A DNA stretch of 64,000 nucleotides from assembly GCA_965227535.1 (NCBI GenBank), contig OZ245761.1, forward strand, positions 4,650,001 through 4,714,000, given 5' to 3'. The notes beneath the pieces are model-generated. The model had not been told where the DNA came from, did no database searches, and saw only the letters and a list, made by a program, of their open reading frames with translations. Each line of letters opens with the position of its first letter. Positions within the stretch are counted from its first letter, which is position 1. The translations under genes and the position numbers were made by a program. Below are positions 43,647 through 52,010 of this stretch, in pieces. The DNA comes from SZUA-430 sp965227535 (GTDB lineage: Bacteria > Pseudomonadota > Alphaproteobacteria > Micropepsales > Micropepsaceae).

Positions 43647-44480
43647 ATGCGCTGGATCGTGGCAAGCATGCTGTCGGCTTGGTGCGCAGTAGGCGCCTTT
43701 GCCGCCGACAACGTCACGCTCGAACCCGTCTGGACCCTGTCCGGCCTTGCCGCGCCGGAGAGCGCCGCGCTCGCCGCGGACGGCTCCTTTCTTTACGTCT
43801 CGAACATCAACGGCGAACCCGATGCGGTGGACGGCAACGGCTACATCGCGCGCGTGTCGACGACGGGAAAAATCATCGAAGAGAAATGGGCGACAGGCCT
43901 GAACGCGCCGAAGGGCTTGGTACTGAAAGGCGCGCGCCTCTTCGCCGCCGACATCACGCGCCTCGTCGAGATCGACGCCAAGACGGGCAAGATCGCCGCG
44001 ACCTACGACGCCCCCGGCGCAAAATTCCTGAACGACACGGCGTTAAGCCCGGACGGCCGCATCTTGGTGTCGGACTCGGCGACACAGCGGCTCTACGTCC
44101 TCGACGGCGGCGCGATGAAGGTGCTGATCGAAGACCCGAAACTCCGCGCCGTGAACGGCCTGCTGGTCGAACCCGATCGCCTGGTGATCGTCACGATGCA
44201 AGGCCTGCTCCTCGCGATGGATTGGAAGACGAAGGCGCTCACCCAACTCGCCGATGGCTTCGGTGACGGCGACGGTATCGCACCGCTGGGCAACGGCCGT
44301 TACCTGGTCAGCGAGTGGCCCGGCCAACTCTGGTCGCTCGCCGCCGACGGCTCGAAAACCGTGCTCATCGACAGCCGCAAGGAGCAGAAGCTGATCAACG
44401 ACTTCCTACTGGTCGGCGACACGCTGTACGTGCCGCACCTGATGCCCGGCGCGATGACAGCCTATCGCGTGAGGCGTTAG
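43647..44480 (+). CDS. SMP-30/gluconolactonase-like beta-propeller protein, secreted
   Basis: A 277-residue secreted protein with a signal peptide (SAWCAVGAFA). The mature part has repeated blades typical of SMP-30/gluconolactonase proteins: GLAAPESAALAADGSFLYVSNING, LNAPKGLVLKGARLFAADI, KFLNDTALSPDGRILVSDSATQRLYVLD, VNGLLVEPDRLVIVTMQG and GDGIAPLGNGRYLVSEWPGQLW. Relatives hydrolyse sugar lactones or bind metals; activity here is untested. It lies between divergent amidohydrolase and convergent P450 genes. Confidence 0.85.
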   Translation: MRWIVASMLSAWCAVGAFAADNVTLEPVWTLSGLAAPESAALAADGSFLYVSNINGEPDAVDGNGYIARVSTTGKIIEEKWATGLNAPKGLVLKGARLFAADITRLVEIDAKTGKIAATYDAPGAKFLNDTALSPDGRILVSDSATQRLYVLDGGAMKVLIEDPKLRAVNGLLVEPDRLVIVTMQGLLLAMDWKTKALTQLADGFGDGDGIAPLGNGRYLVSEWPGQLWSLAADGSKTVLIDSRKEQKLINDFLLVGDTLYVPHLMPGAMTAYRVRR

Positions 44481-45712
44481 ACCTCGACGCGCAAGCGCTC
44501 GACGCCGTGGAAGAACGGTGTCGTCTTCCAAGCCGGTTTCTCACCCGCAAGCTTAAGATTGGGAAACCGCTCGAAAATCTTGAGCAACGCCACCTGCGCC
44601 TCCAGCCGTGCCAGCGGCGCGCCGATGCAGATATGCGCGCCGCCGCCGAACGACATATGCGGCACCGGCTCGCGCGTGATGTCGAAGCGGTTCGGCTCCT
44701 CATACGTCGCCGGATCGCGGTTCGCGGCGGGCAGAGAGGTGACCACCACCTGCGACTTCTTCATCGGGCACCCGCCGACGCTCATGTCACGGTCGAGAAT
44801 ACGCGCCGTCTGACCCACTGGCGGTGCATAGCGCAGCACCTCTTCCACCGCCTTGCCGATCAACGCCGGGTTCGCCTTGAGCAGCTTCAACTGCTCCGGA
44901 TGCTGCAACAAAGTCAGCACGCCGTTGCCGATCAAATCCGTCGTCGTCAAATTGCCGCCGACGAGGAACGCGATGCAGTTGTCGCGGATATCGCGATCCG
45001 TCAATTCCGTCCCACGCTCCTGCGCCGCAATAATGTCGGAGATCAAATCGTCGCGCGGCGTCACCCGACGCTCCGCGATCGCTTCTTCGAACAAGCCGCG
45101 CAGCGACAAGATCGAGTCGATCATGTACTTCGTCTGCTCTTCCGTCCTCATCGGATGGAAGTTCAGGATCAACCCTTGGCTCCAATACCGGAATTCATCG
45201 ACGCGATGCTCATCGACCCCGAGCAGCTTGGCGATCACCAAAATTGGGATCGGCTCGGCGATGTCTTCAATGACGTCGAACGTGTCGCGCCCGTCGAGCT
45301 TATCGAGAACGCCGTCGATAATTGTTTCGACCGTTGCCCGCGCATTGCTGACCCGCGTGTAAAGCGCTTTCATCAACGGCGTGCGCACGCGCGCATGATC
45401 CGGATCGTCGAGGAAAAGGATAACACTCGTCGGCCCCTCGTCCGGCATGCCCGGCAACGGTTGACGCAAACGATGCGTAAACGTCGCCGCCGCCTCCGCC
45501 TTCGATCCGTCGCGCAGCAACGTGCGATCGGTCAGCACGCCGCGAATGTCGTCATACCGCGTGAGAAAGAAAGCCCCGAACAAATTGTCCCGCATCACCG
45601 GCGCCTCGTCGCGCAGGCGGTTGAACACCGCATGCGGGTCGGCGCGGAAGGAAGAATCGAGTTCGGTGAGTTGAAGACCGGTGGGAAGGGGTGAGGATCT
45701 GTCGTTGGCCAT
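44477..45712 (-). CDS. Cytochrome P450
   Basis: A 411-residue soluble bacterial cytochrome P450. The haem-binding loop is MSFGGGAHICIGAPLARLEAQVAL with Cys near residue 362; EEVLR gives the ExxR, and the I-helix reads FLVGGNLTTTDLIGNG (usual form A-G-x-D/E-T), with TTTD in place of the commoner acid-Thr pair. It hydroxylates an unknown substrate using an external ferredoxin, none of which is adjacent. The ATG at 45712 has an AAGGAGG site. Its stop interlocks with the SMP-30-like gene's stop in TTAG. Confidence 0.93.
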   Translation of the reverse strand: MANDRSSPLPTGLQLTELDSSFRADPHAVFNRLRDEAPVMRDNLFGAFFLTRYDDIRGVLTDRTLLRDGSKAEAAATFTHRLRQPLPGMPDEGPTSVILFLDDPDHARVRTPLMKALYTRVSNARATVETIIDGVLDKLDGRDTFDVIEDIAEPIPILVIAKLLGVDEHRVDEFRYWSQGLILNFHPMRTEEQTKYMIDSILSLRGLFEEAIAERRVTPRDDLISDIIAAQERGTELTDRDIRDNCIAFLVGGNLTTTDLIGNGVLTLLQHPEQLKLLKANPALIGKAVEEVLRYAPPVGQTARILDRDMSVGGCPMKKSQVVVTSLPAANRDPATYEEPNRFDITREPVPHMSFGGGAHICIGAPLARLEAQVALLKIFERFPNLKLAGEKPAWKTTPFFHGVERLRVEV

Positions 45713-45755
45713 GAGAGCCTCCTTGCGAGGACCGACTATGGCACGGCCGCACGCT

Positions 45756-46637
45756 TCAAGTCTTGCCTGCTTTGGTGACAACTTGGTCGATCCACGTCGC
45801 CAAATTGCTGACGACCTCGGCGCGATTGATCTCGTTCAGCATTTCGTGCCGCCCGTCTTTGTAATAGTCGGTGGTGATGTCGCGCACACCTGCGTCGCGG
45901 TAACGCTCGACAAGCGGCTTCAACCGCGCGAGATCTCCATTCAAGGGGTCCTTGTCGCCTGCGAAGAAATACATCGGCAGGTTGCTGCGAATTCGCTGAA
46001 GCGCATTCGGCGCAAACATCGGCGCCGCGGCGTTGAACAGCGACACCATCGAATCCGGCGAGATCGAAAACCCGCACAACGGATCGAACACATACTTGTC
46101 GACTTCGGCCGAATCGCGGCTCAACCAATCGAAGGGCGTACGCGCCGGTTCGAACGCCGCGTTGAACGCCTCAAGCCCATTCGCGTTTGGGTCAGGCGGC
46201 GGGAGAAGGTCCAGCGCCGCCGATCCCGAAAGCACCACGCCGTCGATCAGCGTGCTGTGCGTGAGCAAATAAATCTGCGTCGCGAACGACCCCATCGAAT
46301 GCCCGAGCAAAATCAGCGGCACACCCGGATGCTCCTCGCGGATGAGCCGGCTCAACACCGCCATGTCGTCGACGACGGCCGCAAAGCCACCGGGCCCGAA
46401 CTCGCCCAACGTATCTTTCGTCGCGGTGAGCCCGTGCCCGCGATGATCGTTCGCGTAAACCGCAATCCCGTTCGCGAGCAGAGGTTGCAGAGGCTCCAAA
46501 TAACGCAACGCATGCTCCCCCATGCCATGCGAAATCTGCATCACCGCTCGCACGGGGGCCTTGGCCGGCCAGCGATAGGCCGCAATGCGCGTACCGTCCG
46601 CGCCGGTGAAGTGGAAGAGATGCTTGTCCGTGGTCAT
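45756..46637 (-). CDS. Alpha/beta hydrolase (monoacylglycerol lipase-like)
   Basis: A 293-residue serine hydrolase of the S33 / monoacylglycerol-lipase type. VMQISHGMGEHALRY carries the oxyanion HG, YANDHRGHG follows, and LLGHSMGS has the nucleophile Ser114. A probable Asp (in YFFAGDKDPL) and His (DGRHEMLNE) complete the triad. Cytoplasmic; substrate unknown. It lies 43 bases from the P450 gene start on the same strand, so co-transcription is possible. Confidence 0.9.
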   Translation of the reverse strand: MTTDKHLFHFTGADGTRIAAYRWPAKAPVRAVMQISHGMGEHALRYLEPLQPLLANGIAVYANDHRGHGLTATKDTLGEFGPGGFAAVVDDMAVLSRLIREEHPGVPLILLGHSMGSFATQIYLLTHSTLIDGVVLSGSAALDLLPPPDPNANGLEAFNAAFEPARTPFDWLSRDSAEVDKYVFDPLCGFSISPDSMVSLFNAAAPMFAPNALQRIRSNLPMYFFAGDKDPLNGDLARLKPLVERYRDAGVRDITTDYYKDGRHEMLNEINRAEVVSNLATWIDQVVTKAGKT

Positions 46638-46674
46638 GCGTTCCGCCCGATCATCCGTCCCAATTTTCGATTGG

Positions 46675-46796
46675 TGTCATGGTCCGCGGAGGCGGACCAC
46701 CCACGACTTTCTCGTTTCCAACCCTGACTATCATCACCCGCCGAGCGTGCCCACGGCTGTCAAGTCGTGGGTGGTCCGCCTCCGCTGACCATGACA
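46675..46796. repeat. Long inverted repeat with 33-base arms
   Basis: The left arm 46675-46707 (GTCATGGTCCGCGGAGGCGG and onward) and the right arm 46764-46796 are complementary with a single mismatch, around a 56-base loop. The arms begin with GTCATGG as does the repeat family at 23636 and 56186, but the body (GGACCACCCACGAC) differs. It sits between the divergent alpha/beta hydrolase and xseB, and is likely a RIME-type mobile or protective element. Confidence 0.85.
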
Positions 46797-46894
46797 CGGC
46801 GGTGAGTTCTGCCGCAGCGCGAAAAGTGGGTGACCGAAGGCCCGCGGAACCTGTATACCGCCCGTTCCAACCAACCGGGATGGCTCAAGCCCGC

Positions 46895-47149
46895 ATGGCA
46901 AAAGACGACAAGAACACCGCCGACGTCGCCGCTCTGACGTTCGAGCAGGCGCTGAAGCAGTTGGAAGACATCGTGCAGCGGCTCGAAAAGGGCCAGGTCG
47001 ACCTCGAAGACTCGATCGCCATCTACGAACGCGGCACGGCGCTGAAGGCGCATTGCGAGGCCAAACTCCGCGATGCAGAGGCCCGCATCGAAAAGATCGT
47101 GATTGGTCCCGGCGGCGCCGCGTCGACCACCCCCCTCGACCCGAACTGA
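46895..47149 (+). CDS. xseB: Exodeoxyribonuclease VII small subunit
   Basis: An 84-residue helical subunit of exonuclease VII. ALTFEQALKQLEDIVQRLEKGQVDLEDSIAIYERGTAL is the full family signature, and CEAKLRDAEARIEKI closes the two-helix bundle. It helps the large subunit (not in the window) degrade single-stranded DNA. The start is either 46895 or 46880; the former begins MAKDDKN as in homologues. It is first of the xseB-ispA-dxs unit. Confidence 0.92.
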   Translation: MAKDDKNTADVAALTFEQALKQLEDIVQRLEKGQVDLEDSIAIYERGTALKAHCEAKLRDAEARIEKIVIGPGGAASTTPLDPN

Positions 47150-47162
47150 TCGGACGACGCCC

Positions 47163-48056
47163 GTGACCCATCCTGCCCTCGACCCGGCGTTGAAAGAATC
47201 CGCCGCCTTCATCGAAGACGCGCTCATCGAAGCCTTGCCCGAAGCCGAAGGCCCGCAAGCGCGCCTCTTCGAAGCCATGCGCTATGCGACCCTGAACGGC
47301 GGCAAGCGGATCCGCGCCTTTCTGGTGATGCAGTCGGGCCGTCAGTTCGGCGTCGACCGCCGCGCCCTATCGCGCGCTGCGGCGGCGGTCGAATGCGTTC
47401 ACGCCTACTCGCTGGTCCATGACGACCTGCCCGCGATGGACGACGACGACCTGCGCCGCGGCAAGCCGACGACGCACAAACAATTCGACGAAGCGACGGC
47501 AATCCTCGCCGGCGACGCGCTGCTAACCCACGCTTTCACCCTGCTCGCCGGACAAGAAACGCATCCCGACCCCCATGTGCGCTGCGAACTCGTCGCGCGC
47601 CTCGCGCAGGCGTCGGGCTCTAACGGCATGGTCGGCGGTCAGATGATGGACATCGACGCCAAAGGCGAACTCACCGACATCGGTCAGATCACGCGCCTTC
47701 AGCGCCTGAAGACCGGCGCGCTGATTTCGTTCGCCGTCGACGCCGGCGCAATCATGGGCAAGGCGTCGGCTACCGCGCGCCACGCGCTTGCGAACTATGC
47801 GCAGGAACTAGGCCTCGCCTACCAGATCGCCGACGACCTGCTCGACGTCGAAGGCGATCCCGTTCAGATGGGTAAAGCGGCGGGTAAGGATCAAAAGGCC
47901 GGGAAGGCGACCTTCGTCACAATCTTAGGTCCTGAACGCGCCCGCGCGCAGGCCCAACTGCTCGCCGATCAAGCCGCGGCCCACCTTGAAGTGTTTGATG
48001 AAAAGGCGGACCTTCTCCGCGGTTTAGCGGCCTATGTCGTTAACCGGCGTGCCTAA
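47163..48056 (+). CDS. ispA: Polyprenyl synthetase (farnesyl diphosphate synthase)
   Basis: A 297-residue prenyltransferase joining IPP with DMAPP and GPP to make farnesyl diphosphate. GGKRIRAFLVM and the first Asp-rich motif DDLPAMDDDDLRRG are followed by GNGMVGGQMMDIDAKG-like and the second Asp-rich motif DDLLDVEGD. The start is GTG at 47163, 13 bases after xseB. It provides substrate for quinone, hopanoid and undecaprenyl synthesis. The order xseB-ispA-dxs is common in proteobacteria and lets one operon set isoprenoid precursor supply. Confidence 0.94.
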   Translation: MTHPALDPALKESAAFIEDALIEALPEAEGPQARLFEAMRYATLNGGKRIRAFLVMQSGRQFGVDRRALSRAAAAVECVHAYSLVHDDLPAMDDDDLRRGKPTTHKQFDEATAILAGDALLTHAFTLLAGQETHPDPHVRCELVARLAQASGSNGMVGGQMMDIDAKGELTDIGQITRLQRLKTGALISFAVDAGAIMGKASATARHALANYAQELGLAYQIADDLLDVEGDPVQMGKAAGKDQKAGKATFVTILGPERARAQAQLLADQAAAHLEVFDEKADLLRGLAAYVVNRRA

Positions 48057-48145
48057 ATGCCGCAACAATCGCGTGTCAGGGGTGCACTACCTTCTGAAGA
48101 AGGCGGACGTCACCCAAGTCTAAGTAATAAGGTCCAAGGGTTCCG

Positions 48146-50056
48146 ATGACCCCACTCCTCGACAAGGTCAAGTCGCCTGCCGACATGCGCGACTTCACGC
48201 GCGACGAGCTGAAGCAACTCGCGAACGAGTTGCGCACCGAGACCATCGATGCCGTCTCCGTCACCGGTGGCCATCTCGGAGCTGGCCTCGGCGTCATTGA
48301 ACTCACCGTCGCGCTGCACCACGTTTTTCAGACGCCGCACGACCGCCTGATCTGGGACGTCGGCCACCAAGCCTATCCGCACAAGATCCTGACGGGCCGG
48401 CGCGACCGCATCCGCACGCTGCGCATGGGCGGTGGCCTCTCCGGCTTCACCCGCCGCAGCGAAAGTGAATACGACCCGTTCGGCGCCGCGCACTCGTCGA
48501 CGTCCATCTCCGCCGGTCTCGGCATGGCGGTGGCCAGCGACCTGAAGAACGAAAAGCGCAACATCGTTTGCGTCATCGGCGACGGCGCGATGTCCGCCGG
48601 CATGGCGTACGAGGCGATGAACAACGCCGGCGCCACGCGCTCGCGCCTCATCGTCATCTTGAACGACAACGACATGTCGATCGCGCCGCCCGTCGGCGGC
48701 ATGAGCGCCTATCTCTCGCGCGTCGTCTCGTCCTCGGGCTATCAGAAGCTGCGCAACTTCACGAAGCAGCTGGCCAAGAAGATGCCGCACTTCGTCGAAC
48801 AAACCGCCCGCAAGGCCGAACGCTACACCCACGGCTTGACCATGGGCGGCACGCTCTTCGAAGAGATGGGCCTCTATTACGTAGGTCCGATCGACGGCCA
48901 CAATCTCGATCACCTGCTGCCGGTGCTCGAAAACGTGCGCGACGCCGACATCGACCGACCCATCCTGGTCCACGTCGTGACCAAGAAGGGCAAGGGCTAC
49001 GCGCCCGCCGAAAACTCTGCCGACAAGTACCACGGCGTGGTGAAGTTCGACGTCATCACCGGCGCGCAGAAGAAGACGCAATCGAACGCCCCGCAATACA
49101 CGAAGGTCTTCGCCGAAAGCCTGATCGCCGAAGCCGAAGCCGACGAAAAAATCGTCGCCATCACCGCGGCCATGCCGTCCGGCACCGGCCTCGACCTCTT
49201 CGCCAAGCGCTTCCCGAACCGCACCTTCGACGTCGGTATCGCCGAACAACACGCGGTGACCTTCGCCGCCGGCCTCGCGACGGAAGGCCTAAAGCCGTTC
49301 GCCGTGATCTACTCGACCTTCCTGCAGCGCGCGTATGACCAAGTCGTCCACGACGTCGCGATCCAAGGTCTCCCGGTCCGCTTCGCAATGGACCGCGCCG
49401 GCCTCGTCGGCGCCGACGGCGCCACGCACGCAGGCTCTTTCGACACGACCTTCATGGCGACGCTGCCCGGCATGGTCGTGATGGCGCCGTCCGACGAACT
49501 CGAACTCATGAACATGGTGGCGACGCAAGCCGCCATCGACGACCGCCCCTCCTGCGTACGCTACCCGCGCGGCGAAGGCGTCGGCATCGAACTCCCCGCG
49601 AAGGGCACACCGATCGAACTCGGCAAAGGCCGCATCGTCCGCGAAGGCTCGAAGATAGCGATCCTAAGCTTCGGCACCCGCTTGGCCGAAGCCCTGAAAG
49701 CAGCCGACGAACTCGGCGCACGCGGCCTACCGACGACGGTCGCCGACGCCCGCTTCTGCAAACCATTGGACGAAGACCTCATCCGCCGCCTAGCCGCCAA
49801 CCACGAAGTCCTGATCACCGTGGAAGAAGGCTCCATCGGCGGCTTCGCCGCCCACGTGATGCAGTTCATGGCCAAAGCCGGCCTCTTCGACCGAGGCTGC
49901 AAATTCCGCCCACTAACGCTGCCCGACACCTTCATCGATCACGACAACCCGCAAAAGCAGTACGACGTAGCCGGCCTCAACGCCCCGCAGATCGTACTCA
50001 CAGCACTAACCGCCCTCGGCCGCGAAGCCACCGCGACGAGCGGTCTGCGCGCCTAG
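48146..50056 (+). CDS. dxs: 1-deoxy-D-xylulose-5-phosphate synthase
   Basis: A 636-residue thiamine-diphosphate enzyme condensing pyruvate and glyceraldehyde-3-phosphate, the first step of the MEP pathway. IWDVGHQAYPHKILTGR, then GDGAMSAGMAYEAMNN (TPP/Mg site) and the second domain DVGIAEQHAVTFAAGLA with the catalytic Glu, and HDVAIQGLPVRFAMDRAGLVGADGATHAG are all present; a transketolase C-terminal domain follows. Length is typical. It follows ispA by 90 bases, which contain no terminator. Confidence 0.97.
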   Translation: MTPLLDKVKSPADMRDFTRDELKQLANELRTETIDAVSVTGGHLGAGLGVIELTVALHHVFQTPHDRLIWDVGHQAYPHKILTGRRDRIRTLRMGGGLSGFTRRSESEYDPFGAAHSSTSISAGLGMAVASDLKNEKRNIVCVIGDGAMSAGMAYEAMNNAGATRSRLIVILNDNDMSIAPPVGGMSAYLSRVVSSSGYQKLRNFTKQLAKKMPHFVEQTARKAERYTHGLTMGGTLFEEMGLYYVGPIDGHNLDHLLPVLENVRDADIDRPILVHVVTKKGKGYAPAENSADKYHGVVKFDVITGAQKKTQSNAPQYTKVFAESLIAEAEADEKIVAITAAMPSGTGLDLFAKRFPNRTFDVGIAEQHAVTFAAGLATEGLKPFAVIYSTFLQRAYDQVVHDVAIQGLPVRFAMDRAGLVGADGATHAGSFDTTFMATLPGMVVMAPSDELELMNMVATQAAIDDRPSCVRYPRGEGVGIELPAKGTPIELGKGRIVREGSKIAILSFGTRLAEALKAADELGARGLPTTVADARFCKPLDEDLIRRLAANHEVLITVEEGSIGGFAAHVMQFMAKAGLFDRGCKFRPLTLPDTFIDHDNPQKQYDVAGLNAPQIVLTALTALGREATATSGLRA

Positions 50057-50059
50057 CGC

Positions 50060-50779
50060 GTGTCCTTTAAGGATTGGCTCGGCAGGTTCGTCGGCAAGCG
50101 CGAGCCGCTCGATTTTCCGACAGCTGCGATTCGCGATCTCTACGAAGGGCACGGCACGCCGGTCGCTGTGCGAGGAGGTAAGATCTATCCGAAGAATGGC
50201 GGCGCACCGCTTCAGACGCGGGTTCTGAACGAGCGCGCGGTCGGTGAGAGCGGCGCATTGCGTCTCGACGTTCTGGTCGACCTGCCAGATGGGCGAACGA
50301 TCGTCGAATGTATGGCGGGATGGGGCGATAATCGCCAGGCGGCGATTGGTCAGGCACTGACCACGTTTACAATGGGTGTGTTCCACGTGCTGCTGAAGGC
50401 GTTCCACGAACCCAACGACCCTCATATGGATGTCGAGACGTGGGTCATGAGCGGCACGGCGCGCCGTGTTGTCGTGGGCGACATCGTGTCGCGTTCAAGC
50501 GACGGCGCGGCCGTGCCCGCCGAGGTCAACCGCTTGCTCATCGCATTCCTCGATGAGATCAAGGCGGCGCCTCTGCCCGTCGGCACTCATTGGGTTCGCA
50601 TCTACTGCGCGCAACTCAACGGAAAAATGGTCGGCATCGAAGTGTTGCTCGACAACGATACGTGGGGCGAGATGGAAGCCAAGTTCGCGGCGCTTCCCTG
50701 GCCAGAGCAGGACGGTTTCTATAGCGCACGCCAATTCACGGTCATTCAGGACGCACAATCCGGAGGGATCGCAAAATGA
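50060..50779 (+). CDS. Unknown protein (possibly DUF6348-like)
   Basis: A 239-residue cytoplasmic protein of uncertain family; I recall a DUF6348 group with similar features but cannot confirm it. Visible stretches are LRLDVLVDLPDGRTIVECMAGWGDNRQAAIGQAL, TFTMGVFHVLLKAFHEPNDPHMDVETWVMSG, and THWVRIYCAQLNGKMVGIEVLLDNDTW. Codons are markedly less C-ending than those of dxs before it and rlmD after it. The GTG start is 3 bases past the dxs stop, and its own stop overlaps the next ATG by ATGA, so it is tightly embedded in the unit. Confidence 0.72.
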   Translation: MSFKDWLGRFVGKREPLDFPTAAIRDLYEGHGTPVAVRGGKIYPKNGGAPLQTRVLNERAVGESGALRLDVLVDLPDGRTIVECMAGWGDNRQAAIGQALTTFTMGVFHVLLKAFHEPNDPHMDVETWVMSGTARRVVVGDIVSRSSDGAAVPAEVNRLLIAFLDEIKAAPLPVGTHWVRIYCAQLNGKMVGIEVLLDNDTWGEMEAKFAALPWPEQDGFYSARQFTVIQDAQSGGIAK

Positions 50780-52008
50780 GCGACCCCCAAATCGTCGACA
50801 TCGTCCGCATCGGCCACAAGGGCGACGGCGAGACCGCCGACGGTCTCTACGTGCCCTTCACCGTGCCCGGCGATCGCGTGCGTGTGGAAGGCGAGGGAGA
50901 TCATGCGCGGCCCGTCGAACTTCTCTCGCCCGGCCCCTCGCGCGCGTCGCCGCCGTGCCAACACTTCGGCATCTGCGGCGGCTGCGTCCTGCAGCATGTC
51001 GAACAAACCGCCTACCGCGAATGGAAACGCGAGCAAGTCATGCTGGCGCTCGCACAGCGAGGCATCACTGATATCGACGTCGCGCCGCTGATCCCCGTGG
51101 CGCCGCGCACCCGCCGCCGCGCCGTGCTGACCGGCCGCTTCGTCCACGACGAAATCATGATCGGCTTTCAGGAACGCGGCACGCACTTCATCTGCAACAT
51201 GCTCGAGTGCCACGTCCTGAACCCCGACCTCTTCGCGCTGGTCGAACCGCTGCGCAAACATCTCGTCGGCATCCTCCCCGAACACGGCCGCGCTGAGATC
51301 GACATCACGCGCACCGACAACGGTATCGACATGACGCTGGGCCTGCCGCGCGTCGAGATCGACGGCGCGCTCCGCACGCGCCTCGCCGATTTCGCGGCAA
51401 AGCTCAACCTCGTGCGCCTGACGGTGAACAACGAACTCGTCGCCCAATCACGCCCGCCGGTCATCCGCTGGTTCGGCGCCGAAGTCACCCCGCCGCCGGG
51501 CAGCTTCCTGCAAGCCGTGCCCGAGGCCGAAGCGACGCTGCAAGAACTAGTCGTCGCGAACGTCGGCAAGACCAAACGCGTCGCCGACCTCTTCTGCGGC
51601 GCCGGCGCCTTCACCTTCGCGCTGGCCAAGCACACCACCGTCGCCGCCTACGACAGCGAAACCGACGCCATCGCAGCCCTCACGCTCGCCGCCCGCAACG
51701 CGCAAGGCCTGAAGCCGATCACCGCCGAACGCCGCGACCTCTTCCGCCGCCCGCTGCTCGAGCACGAACTGAACGCCTTCGACGCCGTGGTGATCGACCC
51801 GCCGCGCTCGGGCGCCAAAACTCAAACCGAGATTCTCGCGAAATCCAAGCTCCGTCGCCTGGTGATGGTCTCCTGCAACCCCGCGACCTTCGCCCGCGAC
51901 GCGCGTATACTGATCGACGGCGGCTACGCGCTCACCCGCGTGACGCCGATTGACCAATTCCTCTGGTCCGCCCACATCGAGTTGGTCGCCCTCTTCGAGC
52001 GGAAGTGA
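50776..52008 (+). CDS. rlmD: TrmA/RlmD-family RNA uracil-C5 methyltransferase
   Basis: A 410-residue SAM-dependent methyltransferase with a short TRAM-like N-terminus (DGLYVPFTVPGDRVRVEG). A 4Fe-4S cluster site follows: Cys61, Cys67, Cys70 (CQHFGICGGC) and Cys145. The catalytic part has VADLFCGAGAFTFALAKH, DPPRSGAKTQTE and VMVSCNPATFARD with nucleophile Cys367. These features fit RlmD, which methylates U1939 of 23S rRNA; a related U54 or U747 specificity cannot be ruled out, so the symbol is tentative. ATGA overlap couples it to the unknown gene before it. Confidence 0.85.
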   Translation: MSDPQIVDIVRIGHKGDGETADGLYVPFTVPGDRVRVEGEGDHARPVELLSPGPSRASPPCQHFGICGGCVLQHVEQTAYREWKREQVMLALAQRGITDIDVAPLIPVAPRTRRRAVLTGRFVHDEIMIGFQERGTHFICNMLECHVLNPDLFALVEPLRKHLVGILPEHGRAEIDITRTDNGIDMTLGLPRVEIDGALRTRLADFAAKLNLVRLTVNNELVAQSRPPVIRWFGAEVTPPPGSFLQAVPEAEATLQELVVANVGKTKRVADLFCGAGAFTFALAKHTTVAAYDSETDAIAALTLAARNAQGLKPITAERRDLFRRPLLEHELNAFDAVVIDPPRSGAKTQTEILAKSKLRRLVMVSCNPATFARDARILIDGGYALTRVTPIDQFLWSAHIELVALFERK

Positions 52009-52010
52009 AC

